Shown here: piece after piece, positions 34,857-43,822 of the stretch | Numbering within the stretch: the first letter of the stretch is position 1 | Layout of the letters: the number at the start of each line of letters is the position of its first letter | NCBI GenBank assembly: GCA_046296295.1 | Contig: JBKBLG010000001.1 | Coordinates: 186,001-250,000, forward strand | Direction of reading: 5' to 3' | Length of the DNA stretch: 64,000 nt | Source of the DNA: UBA10646 sp046296295 | GTDB taxonomy: Bacteria; Bacteroidota; Bacteroidia; Chitinophagales; Chitinophagaceae | The notes under the pieces: model-generated | What the model was told of the DNA's origin: nothing | What the model saw: only the letters and a program-made list of their open reading frames with translations | Database searches by the model: none | Translations under genes and position numbers: made by a program

Positions 34857-35783
34857 ATGCTCGTATCGCTTATTATGCCCACTTTTAATAGGGCACACTT
34901 GATTGAAGAAACCGTTAAAAGTGTGCTTGCTCAAACCTATAAAAATTGGGAACTCATTATTATCGATGATGGTTCTACCGACAAAACTGCTGTAGTTATT
35001 AGTAAGTATGTACAACAATATAGCAACATCCATTATTTTACGCGTCCATCGCATTTACCGAAAGGTGCTAATACTTGCAGAAACTATGGCAAATCGCTTG
35101 CAAGGGGCGAGTTTATAAAATGGATTGATTCTGATGACATCTTAACACCGAAAGCTTTGGCCTTACAAGTTGATTACCTGAAATACAATCCTGATATAGA
35201 TGTTTGTATTAGTCAAATCGGCTTTTTTCATGTAGAAGGTGGCAAGCAGGTATTTAGTAACGCTACTTGGAGCCCCAAAATTTATGCTTTCGACCCTATT
35301 AAAGATTATCTTTTTAACAATATCAAATGGCAAACTGCTGCAGGCTTGTGGCGTAAGCAATGCCTACCTAACGAACCTTTTGATGTGCATCTTAAAAACT
35401 CGCAAGAGTGGATTATGCACTTTAAAATGTTACTCAGAAATGTACGTTTTATGTGTACCGATGAGGTGATTTATTTTGTGCGCTATCACGATGAACGTAT
35501 GACGAGTAATAAAACCAATGCTAAATGGGCGGAATATTATTATCATCAGTGCCTTAGCAGAATGATGGCTTTAGAAATGTTGCACCAACACAAAGCATAC
35601 TCCTTCAAACTTGCTTTAAGGTTAGTATTGTTTATTGCATTCAACTACATGCGTGTATTGCGTTACATGCAATTGCATTACATGAACAAGGGCTTTAAAC
35701 TTTTAGTGAAAGCAATGGGCATTTTATTGGGTCGTACCATCAATACTAAATACCAGCAAAAAATGCCCCCCGCCTTATCATAG
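34857..35783 (+). CDS. Family 2 glycosyltransferase
   Basis: 308 aa from MLVSLIMPTFNRAHL. The GT-A fold shows IIIDDGSTDKT (nucleotide binding) and KWIDSDD (DxD-type metal site). Acceptor-side residues EWIMHFKML lie near residue 180. It transfers a sugar to an unknown acceptor, probably a surface glycan. A forward motif copy with a GAAA loop (35052-35068) encodes HLPKG. It stands alone, followed by a terminator. Confidence 0.88.
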   Translation: MLVSLIMPTFNRAHLIEETVKSVLAQTYKNWELIIIDDGSTDKTAVVISKYVQQYSNIHYFTRPSHLPKGANTCRNYGKSLARGEFIKWIDSDDILTPKALALQVDYLKYNPDIDVCISQIGFFHVEGGKQVFSNATWSPKIYAFDPIKDYLFNNIKWQTAAGLWRKQCLPNEPFDVHLKNSQEWIMHFKMLLRNVRFMCTDEVIYFVRYHDERMTSNKTNAKWAEYYYHQCLSRMMALEMLHQHKAYSFKLALRLVLFIAFNYMRVLRYMQLHYMNKGFKLLVKAMGILLGRTINTKYQQKMPPALS

Positions 35784-35802
35784 TTGTTTGTTTTAAGAGT
35801 AA

Positions 35803-35842
35803 TAAAAAAAGTCCACCGCTGTAGTAGCGGTGGCTTTGTTTT
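35803..35842 (+). terminator. Terminator between glycosyltransferase and 35869 gene
   Basis: CCACCGCT, loop GTAGT, AGCGGTGG with an A-run before and T-rich sequence after. It can work in both directions for the convergent genes. Confidence 0.85.
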
Positions 35843-35844
35843 TA

Positions 35845-35860
35845 TACCTTACGGTAAATG
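35845..35860 (-). repeat. Dispersed motif at a convergent junction
   Basis: TACCTTACGGTAAATG on the plus strand, directly after the terminator and 9 nt before the end of the minus-strand gene. Confidence 0.85.
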
Positions 35861-35868
35861 ATATAATG

Positions 35869-36888
35869 CTATTTTTTAGGCACTTTTCGCAACAGTATAG
35901 TAGCGTTTCTTTCAAGGTTGGAAGTGAGATTAACCTCGTATCGGTTACGAGAATCTCTAATAATCATTACAGCAGCATTCGGAGGTATGAGACCTAAATT
36001 TTCTGCTAACATAGAAAGCTCATTCATACTTACCATATTGCTAACAGGCAACTTTACTACAATAGGCGTTTTGGTATTCAACTCTTGCTTAAACACTACC
36101 ATTTTGTTGTTGTAGAATAGTGAAATCGAATCTTTATCATATTCGCCGTTATCGTACAACTCAACTGTTACAGAATCGTCAACTACATCAAGTTCTTTGA
36201 TAAACACCTTGGTACGTGTAATAAACTCTACTGCCGATTTTTGCTTTAACTGAGCCTCGTTAGGCACTACTATAGAAGATGCTGCAGGCGGCTTAAGCGT
36301 TGCAACTACCTCGGGCCTTTCAGCTTCAGCAACATCAGGTGTATCGTTGGGTAGTTTAGAAGCTGTAATCGGGGCTGTTGGTATAGCAACAGTATCAGTT
36401 TCTACACTTGCTTTTACTGCTTCGAGTGTAGTTTCTTTGAACTGCTTCTTAAACCTAATAGCAATAGACGGACAAGTGTATGCGTGTGTTTCATCTGCCG
36501 TAAGGCGACCCACCAACTGTTGATCTACTTTTGAGATACGCATGTTAAAACTACCTTCCATCATACAATCTACACCCATGGCCGTATTCACAGATTTGTG
36601 ATAAATGACCGGGAAAAATTGTAAGGTAAGAGTTCGTGTAGTAGGGTTATACTTACCCTTAACCTTATTGCTGAAATAACCGTTTCTGAAATAATAATTA
36701 AACTCACCGGTTACAAGGGTTCCTTTTTGGTCTAATATTAGTTCGCATAAATAACTGCTGGTAACATTTGTAATTTCAACATTACCAACACCATACCACT
36801 TACCTTTTACAGTGTTTTGTGCCGCTAGCTTTGTACATATGGTGCACAATAGCAATAGTACAAACATTAGTAGTTGGCGTAATAGCAT
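35869..36888 (-). CDS. Secreted hypothetical protein, 339 aa
   Basis: The signal peptide is residues 1-23 (TKLAAQ). Residues 25-150 form a beta-rich domain starting GKWYGVGNVEI with EFNYYFRNGYF. A low-complexity Pro/Val/Ala linker follows (about 155-215). The C-terminal beta-domain contains VTVELYDNGEYDKDSISLFYNNK and NAAVMIIRDSRNRYEVNLTSN, a pattern I associate with periplasmic beta-sandwich proteins of Bacteroidota. The function is unknown. It lies 24 nt downstream of smpB. Confidence 0.7.
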   Translation of the reverse strand: MLLRQLLMFVLLLLCTICTKLAAQNTVKGKWYGVGNVEITNVTSSYLCELILDQKGTLVTGEFNYYFRNGYFSNKVKGKYNPTTRTLTLQFFPVIYHKSVNTAMGVDCMMEGSFNMRISKVDQQLVGRLTADETHAYTCPSIAIRFKKQFKETTLEAVKASVETDTVAIPTAPITASKLPNDTPDVAEAERPEVVATLKPPAASSIVVPNEAQLKQKSAVEFITRTKVFIKELDVVDDSVTVELYDNGEYDKDSISLFYNNKMVVFKQELNTKTPIVVKLPVSNMVSMNELSMLAENLGLIPPNAAVMIIRDSRNRYEVNLTSNLERNATILLRKVPKK

Positions 36889-36912
36889 GCTTATGAAAAG
36901 GTATTGAAGATT

Positions 36913-37353
36913 TTACTTAACGTAGCGTTTAATTTCTCTAGCGGTATCGCGTTGCTTAATGGTTTCACGTTTATCGTACAACTTCTTGCCTTTAGCAATA
37001 CCTATTTCTAGTTTGGCTAAGTTTTTATCGTTAAAGAAAATACGGAGCGGTACAATGGTATAGCCTTGTTCTTTTAATTTGGCAGCAATTCGCTTAAGTT
37101 CACGCTTGGTGAGCAACAACTTACGGTCGTGAACGGCAATATGGTTATTAGTGGTACCTAAAGCATACTCGGCAATATACATGCCTCTAACCCATAGCTC
37201 CCCCTTATCTAACAAACAAAAGCTATCGTTAAAACTCACTTTACCTTCTCTAATACTCTTTACTTCTGTACCAAGCAATACAATTCCTGCCACATATTTA
37301 TCGTATATATGGTAATGGAAATATGCTTGTCGGTTGTTTAATTCTTTGGCCAT
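36913..37353 (-). CDS. smpB: SmpB, tmRNA-binding protein
   Basis: 146 aa. It shows NRQAYFHYHIYDKYVAGIVLLGTEVKSIREGKVSFNDSF, the OB-fold binding face, and a basic C-terminal tail DKRETIKQRDTAREIKRYVK. It delivers tmRNA to stalled ribosomes. ssrA itself is not in the window. Confidence 0.97.
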   Translation of the reverse strand: MAKELNNRQAYFHYHIYDKYVAGIVLLGTEVKSIREGKVSFNDSFCLLDKGELWVRGMYIAEYALGTTNNHIAVHDRKLLLTKRELKRIAAKLKEQGYTIVPLRIFFNDKNLAKLEIGIAKGKKLYDKRETIKQRDTAREIKRYVK

Positions 37354-37376
37354 GCCTTGAAAACCTACACTAGTAG

Positions 37377-38312
37377 CTAGCCTTCAATCAAACTAATAAT
37401 TTGATAAAGCTTTTCTTTAAGTTCAGTTCGTGGGATAATTTTATCTAAAAATCCGTGTTCTAATAAAAACTCACTGCGTTGAAAGCCTTCTGGCAAATCT
37501 CGCTTAATAGTTTCTTTAATAACACGCGGGCCTGCAAAACCAATTAATGCACCAGGTTCTGCAATATTAAGATCACCTAGCATACCAAAGCTGGCACTAA
37601 TGCCGCCGAATGTAGGATCGGTTAACATTGAAATGTATAGTAGCCCAGCATCGCTTAGCTGACTAAGCTTACCACTTGTTTTAGCTAATTGCATTAAGCT
37701 GAAAGCACTTTCCATCATACGGGCACCACCACTCTTGCTAATTACGAGGTACGGTAACTTATGCTCAATACAATAATCAACAGCACGACTGAACTTTTCA
37801 CCCATTACACTACCTAAACTACCGCCAATAAACTCAAAATCCATACATGCTACAACCAAACCCTTTCCATTGAGTGTACCAACAGCTACACGCATACTAT
37901 CTTTGAGGTGGCTGGCTTTTTGGTGTATTTCTTCTAATCTTTTACCGTAAGGTTTTAAGTCGGTAAAACCTAAGAAATCTTTACTACGAATATTCTCAAA
38001 TAAGGCTGTTTGGCTGCCCTCATCGAAAATAATATCAAAATAATCTTGACTACCAATGCGGTGATGATAGCTACATTTAGGGCATACATATTTAGCTTCC
38101 TCGAGCTCGCTAGTGGTACATATATAATTACACTCGGGGCACTTACTCCAAAGCCCTTCGGGCATTTCCTTCTTTTCAGAAGTATTGGTAGTAATACCTT
38201 TACGCCAGCGCTTGAACCAGCCAGATTCTTTTTGTTCTTGGGCAGGTAACTGGTTGTTCAAATCGTTGTTGCTACCGGTGAGGTTTATTTCAAAATCTTC
38301 GTCGTTTCTCAT
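37377..38312 (-). CDS. accD: AccD, acetyl-CoA carboxylase carboxyltransferase beta subunit
   Basis: About 311 aa from the Met at 38312. The zinc ribbon uses Cys58, 61, 77 and 80 (CPEC, CPKC). The crotonase-like core shows GGSLGSVMGEKFSRA, SGGARMMESAFSLMQLAKTS, DPTFGGISASFGMLGD and AGPRVIKETI. It forms malonyl-CoA with AccA. Upstream in-frame codons to 38390 lie over a dispersed motif copy and are not family-like, so I exclude them. Confidence 0.96.
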   Translation of the reverse strand: MRNDEDFEINLTGSNNDLNNQLPAQEQKESGWFKRWRKGITTNTSEKKEMPEGLWSKCPECNYICTTSELEEAKYVCPKCSYHHRIGSQDYFDIIFDEGSQTALFENIRSKDFLGFTDLKPYGKRLEEIHQKASHLKDSMRVAVGTLNGKGLVVACMDFEFIGGSLGSVMGEKFSRAVDYCIEHKLPYLVISKSGGARMMESAFSLMQLAKTSGKLSQLSDAGLLYISMLTDPTFGGISASFGMLGDLNIAEPGALIGFAGPRVIKETIKRDLPEGFQRSEFLLEHGFLDKIIPRTELKEKLYQIISLIEG

Positions 38313-38346
38313 ATCAAAGTTTTCAAAATCGGGCGGTGAAGATAAG

Positions 38347-38362
38347 TACCTTACGGTAAATA
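38347..38362 (-). repeat. Dispersed motif upstream of accD
   Basis: TACCTTACGGTAAATA on the plus strand, 35 nt before the chosen accD start, in the short gap to the monooxygenase gene. Confidence 0.8.
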
Positions 38363-38395
38363 AAGCTATTGGTGCACAACTAGCAGCCATAACAG

Positions 38396-39490
38396 CTATT
38401 TTGCTAATGGAAGTGGCATTTCTTCTTGTGCAAACTGCTCCGGATATAAAAACCGCTGTTCGAGCATGCGACCAAATTGCAGATAGCGCTCAATAGCCTC
38501 AACCCGCTGTGCATGATACTGTTGAAACAATGCATTAAAATCGCTATCGGCATTGGCATTCGCCAACAACTTGCCTAACTCAAAAGCATCGTCTAAAGCA
38601 CTATTGGTACCCTGACTTGTAAAAGGTAGTGCTAAGTGTGCCGCATCGCCAGCTAGTACAATGTTTTCTCTATGCCACTGTGGCATAACATCCATATCGC
38701 GAGTAACCCATAAAAACACTTTTGAAAATTCTGTTGCTGCGAGTACCTTCTGTACCATTTCGGGCCAGCCCGCCAAATGCTTTTTGGTAAATTGCTTTTT
38801 GCCAATATCGGTAAGATCTGTCAACGGATACTTTTCGCTGTTGAATTGCATGTACCAAATCACCTGATGTTTGCCGCAAGGCAAAATTCCAAAACTCAAA
38901 TTTGCTTCGAAGTTTTGTGTTTTTAATAAGTTGGCATTGATTTGATGCATTAATGCCGGCACGGTTGCAATACCCACCAATTCTTGGATATTGGTTTGCC
39001 GTAGTGTATGTTCCGGAAAAAGTGAATTACGGGTAAAACTATTGGCACCATCGGCAGCTACAAACAAATCGGCGGCTAATGTTTTGCCATCTTCACTAAC
39101 GGCTTCTATCGCTTTGCCCGAAGCATTGAAATTAAAATGTGAAAAATGAAAACCTGTCACGAAAATATCTTGTGGCAACAGTGCATTCAGAGCATCGATA
39201 ATTCTAGAACGTTTAATGCCCAAGCAATTTGGGATGGCATCGGTTTTAATGGTATTTCCTTGTACATCTTGTAAAATAGCATGTTGTAACATGCAACCAT
39301 TATCACGTACAGCGCTGCCAACACCAATGGCATCGAGCGCAGCGAGTCCGTTAGGCATAATTACAAAGCCCAAGCCAACTTCTCTAAAAAATTGATACCG
39401 TTCAGCGATAACAACTTCATGCCCGCCCTTACGTAGCGTTATTGCACATGACAAGCCTGCAATTCCTGCCCCTATTACAACAATTTTCAT
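38396..39490 (-). CDS. FAD-dependent monooxygenase (PHBH fold)
   Basis: 364 aa. The N-terminal dinucleotide motif is VIGAGIAGLSCAITLRKGGHEVVIAER. A central VAADGANSFTRN and the second FAD motif VLAGDAAHLALPFTSQG follow. It is related to salicylate-hydroxylase and zeaxanthin-epoxidase-type enzymes; the substrate is unknown. It is upstream of accD but with a motif-bearing gap. A motif copy lies at 38869-38884. Confidence 0.86.
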   Translation of the reverse strand: MKIVVIGAGIAGLSCAITLRKGGHEVVIAERYQFFREVGLGFVIMPNGLAALDAIGVGSAVRDNGCMLQHAILQDVQGNTIKTDAIPNCLGIKRSRIIDALNALLPQDIFVTGFHFSHFNFNASGKAIEAVSEDGKTLAADLFVAADGANSFTRNSLFPEHTLRQTNIQELVGIATVPALMHQINANLLKTQNFEANLSFGILPCGKHQVIWYMQFNSEKYPLTDLTDIGKKQFTKKHLAGWPEMVQKVLAATEFSKVFLWVTRDMDVMPQWHRENIVLAGDAAHLALPFTSQGTNSALDDAFELGKLLANANADSDFNALFQQYHAQRVEAIERYLQFGRMLEQRFLYPEQFAQEEMPLPLAK

Positions 39491-39585
39491 TAGAACTATT
39501 TTGTGACACTTGTATGGGCGAATGTACAGTCTTTGCTATGCATACTGAAATTAAGCTAGTACTTTTCTTAACCATCCTACAGTTG

Positions 39586-40167
39586 CTACCACCATTTTAT
39601 TTTCGCATCGATATCGGTATTACGCTTACCCATGGCTACTTCGTTGGTATAGCCTAAAAATAAGGCGCCCAATATTTGATCTTCAGGTTGCAATTGCAAC
39701 CAATCTTTAAAAGGTTGTTTTAAAATCATACCACCACTACCCCAATACGCAGCTATGCCAAGTGCTTGCGCTCCCAACAATACATTTTGAATAGCACAAC
39801 TGGCGGCTGCTACCTCTTCAATGGCAGGTATTTTAGGAAGATTGCCTCGTTGCATATAAGCCAATACAACATGACTTGCTTTATCGCCTTGGTGAAGCAA
39901 ATTTTGGTGGGTAGCTTCTACAAATTGCTCTGCCGGAGTGTGTTTCTTATATAATTCGGCATGTAGCCTACAGTACTGCGCCACTTTATCGTGGGCAAAA
40001 ACTACAAAACGCCAGGGTTCTGTTCTACCATGGGTGGGAGCCCAGTTGGCTAGTGCTAATATTTGTGCCACTATATCGTTAGGTATCAGTTGCCCATTCA
40101 TTAGAGCGGGCTTTGTGGTTCTGCGCTGTGTTATTATTTGCGTAAGCGTATCGAATGTTGCATTCAT
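39586..40167 (-). CDS. Nitroreductase family protein
   Basis: 193 aa FMN-dependent fold. It shows ITQRRTTKPALM (FMN phosphate contact), LANWAPTHGRTEPWRFVVF and AYWGSGGMIL. It resembles YdjA/YfkO-like small nitroreductases. It reduces nitro- or quinone compounds in vitro in relatives; the physiological substrate is unknown. Confidence 0.88.
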   Translation of the reverse strand: MNATFDTLTQIITQRRTTKPALMNGQLIPNDIVAQILALANWAPTHGRTEPWRFVVFAHDKVAQYCRLHAELYKKHTPAEQFVEATHQNLLHQGDKASHVVLAYMQRGNLPKIPAIEEVAAASCAIQNVLLGAQALGIAAYWGSGGMILKQPFKDWLQLQPEDQILGALFLGYTNEVAMGKRNTDIDAKIKWW

Positions 40168-40264
40168 GCGTACGAAGTAAAGTGAATAGTTGTGTACCCA
40201 TTTGCTTTTTAGGAAAATATGAACTCCAGCATAGAAATGATGATAAAATTGCTTTCTTTACCAC

Positions 40265-41500
40265 ATGCAATTGCATCCGCTGCAACTACCATCGTACACA
40301 TGGTATATCGCTAAACGCAAAGTTGAATCTGTAATGCTTTGGCCATTAATCGCCATTGGCCGATGCTGGGGCTTTTTGCAACCCTTGACTAAACAATATG
40401 AGGGTGTTTTATTCTTTCCTTTTTACCATACGGGTGGTGCAGAAAAAGTACATAGCCAAATTGTACAAGCGTTGGCAGCAGTGCAACCTAACTTGTTGGT
40501 TGTATTTACCCGCAGATCTGTTGATACTACTTTTTTAAGTGCATTTGAAAAAAGTGGTGTTGCTATTATCGACATTTCCCGTAAGGTGGATGGCTTTAAA
40601 AACCTTGCGGTAAATGTGATTTATAGGGGTAAAATTGCCCAACAACTATCGCAACAACGCCAATGCAAATGGGTTTTTAACGGGCAATGCAATTTTGCTT
40701 ATAAACTCAGTATTTGGCTACCCAAGCATATCAAACAATACGAACTAATTCATAGCTTCAATAGCTTCAGTTGGATAAGGCTGCCTTATATTGATAAGTT
40801 TGATGTATCGGTAATGATTGCACTATCTAAGATTAAGGAACACCTTATACAATACCAACAACTACAAATACCCGCTGTATTAGGTAAGCGTATTAGATAC
40901 ATCCCTAACGGAGTTAATGTACCAAAACAAGTTGTAAAACATAAAAATGAGGTATTAAAGCTTTTGTTTGTTGGAAGAAATAGTGCAGAGAAAAGAATAC
41001 ATCTAATACTTAACATTGCCGCAGCATTGGTTAATTATTCGACAGTTTATTTTTCATTGGCGGGTATAGAAAAAAATTTTACGGATACAATACCTGTTAA
41101 TGTAACATGTATCGGCATTGTTAACGACGAGAAAACAATGACCAACATCTACCAACAACACGATTTGTTAATACTTACGTCTAATACCGAAGGAATGCCA
41201 ATGGTAGTAGCAGAAGCTATGGCTAACGGCTGTGCCATTATTGCAACCCCGGTTGGAGATATTGCCTCACATATTTCTTCTGCTGAGGCAGGCTATTGTA
41301 CTTCAAGCATTAATGACGAAGCACTGATAGTTTTAGAAATAAAAAAGCAAATTCTACATTATTTAAGCAACCGACATATATTAGAATCGCATCAGCGTAA
41401 TGCAATTGCTTATGCTAAGAAAAACTTTGATAGTAATGAGCATATGAAAGCCTATGTTAATATTATTTGTAATGAAAGTTACCATATTACAAACGCTTAG
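40265..41500 (+). CDS. Family 4-like glycosyltransferase (GT-B)
   Basis: 411 aa. The N-terminal half has YHTGGAEKVHSQIVQAL, the acceptor-side loop of GT4 enzymes. The C-terminal half has LKLLFVGRNSAEKRIHLIL and the donor motif NTEGMPMVVAEAMANGCAIIATPVGDI. It is the first gene of the plus-strand glycan cluster. Two motif copies lie at 40572-40588 (imperfect) and 40602-40616. Confidence 0.86.
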   Translation: MQLHPLQLPSYTWYIAKRKVESVMLWPLIAIGRCWGFLQPLTKQYEGVLFFPFYHTGGAEKVHSQIVQALAAVQPNLLVVFTRRSVDTTFLSAFEKSGVAIIDISRKVDGFKNLAVNVIYRGKIAQQLSQQRQCKWVFNGQCNFAYKLSIWLPKHIKQYELIHSFNSFSWIRLPYIDKFDVSVMIALSKIKEHLIQYQQLQIPAVLGKRIRYIPNGVNVPKQVVKHKNEVLKLLFVGRNSAEKRIHLILNIAAALVNYSTVYFSLAGIEKNFTDTIPVNVTCIGIVNDEKTMTNIYQQHDLLILTSNTEGMPMVVAEAMANGCAIIATPVGDIASHISSAEAGYCTSSINDEALIVLEIKKQILHYLSNRHILESHQRNAIAYAKKNFDSNEHMKAYVNIICNESYHITNA

Positions 41501-41544
41501 TATATAAAATAAATTGAGTAAAAAACTCAACACATGAACTAACA

Positions 41545-42462
41545 ATGTCTAGCATTTCTATTATTATTATAACCTACAATAGACCTGCCGATTGCTTAGC
41601 ATTGCTGCAAAACTTGGCATTGCTTGAGCATAAGCAATTACTTACAGAATTGGTACTTTTAAATAATGCTAGCACTGCCGACTATCAAATTGTTACCGAT
41701 TGGCTTACACAAAATCCAACGGCATTACCAGTAAAGTATATTGAAAGCAGTGAAAACTTGGGTGTTACGCGTGGCCGCAATAAAGCCATGCAATTTGCTA
41801 CTGGTAACATCTTAGTTTTCTTGGATGATGATGCAGAACTGGCTCCAACAGATGCATTGTTACAAATTCAACGAGCATTTACCCGTAAGGGATACCAAAA
41901 CAAACCTATTGGTATTGTATCGTTCAAAGTGGTATACCATAGTACAGGTTTTATGCAGGTGAATGCTCTACCTCACAAAAATTTTAATAAATACCATCAA
42001 AAGCAGCATTTTTTCACTTATTATTTTGCCGGCGGTGCTCATGCTATAAAAAAAGAAATTTTTGAACTGATTGGACTACTACCTGAAAATTTTTTTTATG
42101 GCATGGAGGAGTACGATGTTAGCTACAGAGTGCTAGACGCTGGTTGGTGTATTGCTTACGACGATAGCATTGTAATGCTGCATAAAGAAAGTCCGCTAGG
42201 CCGCAAACCAACCCACCAAAAACTACAATCGATGTGGGTAAACAAATGTATTGTGGCATACACCTATTTACCCATAAGGTACTTTTATTCCACCGCGTTT
42301 ATGTGGGCATTGAATTATTTGAAGGTTACAGGCTTTCACATGGGTGGTTTTATACATGCCTTACGGCAAATTATAGCTATTCCTAAACATACAGCACGTA
42401 AGCCCCTGAAACCTAGTACCTTGGCTTATTTAAAAAGCGTTGAAGCCAGATTGTGGTACTAA
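41545..42462 (+). CDS. Family 2 glycosyltransferase (rhamnosyltransferase-like)
   Basis: 305 aa. It shows ISIIIITYNRPADCLALLQNL, a nucleotide site ENLGVTRGRNKAM, the DxD motif VFLDDDAEL and FYGMEEYDVSYRVLDAGW, the catalytic-base region. It probably adds a sugar to a surface glycan. It is 44 nt after the GT4 gene. Confidence 0.88.
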   Translation: MSSISIIIITYNRPADCLALLQNLALLEHKQLLTELVLLNNASTADYQIVTDWLTQNPTALPVKYIESSENLGVTRGRNKAMQFATGNILVFLDDDAELAPTDALLQIQRAFTRKGYQNKPIGIVSFKVVYHSTGFMQVNALPHKNFNKYHQKQHFFTYYFAGGAHAIKKEIFELIGLLPENFFYGMEEYDVSYRVLDAGWCIAYDDSIVMLHKESPLGRKPTHQKLQSMWVNKCIVAYTYLPIRYFYSTAFMWALNYLKVTGFHMGGFIHALRQIIAIPKHTARKPLKPSTLAYLKSVEARLWY

Positions 42463-42520
42463 AGAACGTTCTGAATGCTTTTTTGTTATATAATTTGTAT
42501 TACAACGGCATTGCTAACGC

Positions 42521-43819
42521 ATGAATCGTTTCAACTACATACTGCCGATTATTGTAACAACAATGTTACTATTATGCCAATGCTTACAAGCGCAAAATAC
42601 CTGTGGCATTAGCATTAGCAGCAGCCGTAACAGCATATGCAGTGGCGATACAGTGATGCTTAATGCAAGTGGTGGCGCCACCTATCAATGGCTACAAGCA
42701 GCTTCAACTTTAAACGACACAACCATTGCGAACCCACTAGCATTTCCACAACAAACTACCACTTACTTACTTAGAGCTACTACCAGCAACGGATGTACAG
42801 CTATTGATTCTATTACCATAAACGTACTACCCCTACCTCGATTGCGTGTAACAAATGATACCACTATTTGTGCCAATAGTCAAATTACACTAACAGCCAC
42901 AGGAGCTGCCACTTATGTTTGGCGCAATGCCACCAATACTGTTATCAGTAACAGCAACATAGCCCTGGTGAGCCCTTTTAACACTGAACGGTTCACCGTT
43001 ACTGCAACAGCATCTAATGGTTGTATTGCTAAAGATACTGTTACAGTTACGGTTACTGCACCTGTGAATTTTAGATTACAAGTAAGCAATAACAATATTT
43101 GTATTGGTGATTATGTAACCCTAAGAGCCGATGGCGGCGAACGTTACCAATGGCTTGAAAATGGCAATGCTATACCTTTTAATACCACCAATACCCTACG
43201 TGTTGCACCCAACAGCACCAGCATTTACAGGGTAATTATAGGTGCTCCAAGATGCAATATTGAAGATACACTCACCACCACGGTAACCGTTCAACGATTA
43301 CCGGTTGCAAGCATTACCAAATCGAACGATATCGATTGTATCACCAATACGGCACGCCTTACGGCAAATGGTGGTATCGCTTACAGTTGGCAGCCAACAA
43401 CACCTAATGGTTCCGTTATACGTAACCCAAGCATTCAGGTGCAACCACCCGTCACTACCACTTACTATGTAGAAGTGATGAATAGTGGTGGATGCACCAT
43501 TAGAGATTCTATTACCGTAAAGGTTGATTTTAGTATTGGCGAAAGCACCTTTGAGGTTGCTAACGCATTTACACCCAATGGCGATGGCCTAAACGACTGC
43601 TTCGGTTTAAAATATTGGGGAGGTGTAACAGCATTACAATTCGATATATTCAATCGATGGGGGCAAGTTGTTTTTTCTACCCAAAACCCAAGTAATTGTT
43701 GGGATGGTACTTTAAAAGGTGTAAAACAACCCAGCGGAACTTATATTTACAGCATTAAAGCACAATCGGCCTGTAAAGGAACTGTTATAAGAAAAGGCAA
43801 TTTGGTGCTTATTCGTTAA
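42521..43819 (+). CDS. Type IX-secreted protein with Ig-like repeats and gliding-motility C-terminal domain
   Basis: 432 aa. A signal peptide (1-24) is followed by four Ig/PKD-like repeats of about 80 residues, each opening with an IC- or DC-type Cys and a GGATYQW-like strand (near 30, 115, 195 and 275). The last 90 residues are the CHU_C type B sorting domain: AFTPNGDGLNDCF, FDIFNRWGQVVF, CWDGTLKG, PSGTYIYSIKA. It is exported to the surface by the type IX system. Its place among glycan genes suggests it may be a carrier or partner of the polymer (inference). It ends 3 nt before the flippase gene. Confidence 0.88.
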   Translation: MNRFNYILPIIVTTMLLLCQCLQAQNTCGISISSSRNSICSGDTVMLNASGGATYQWLQAASTLNDTTIANPLAFPQQTTTYLLRATTSNGCTAIDSITINVLPLPRLRVTNDTTICANSQITLTATGAATYVWRNATNTVISNSNIALVSPFNTERFTVTATASNGCIAKDTVTVTVTAPVNFRLQVSNNNICIGDYVTLRADGGERYQWLENGNAIPFNTTNTLRVAPNSTSIYRVIIGAPRCNIEDTLTTTVTVQRLPVASITKSNDIDCITNTARLTANGGIAYSWQPTTPNGSVIRNPSIQVQPPVTTTYYVEVMNSGGCTIRDSITVKVDFSIGESTFEVANAFTPNGDGLNDCFGLKYWGGVTALQFDIFNRWGQVVFSTQNPSNCWDGTLKGVKQPSGTYIYSIKAQSACKGTVIRKGNLVLIR

Positions 43820-43822
43820 GTC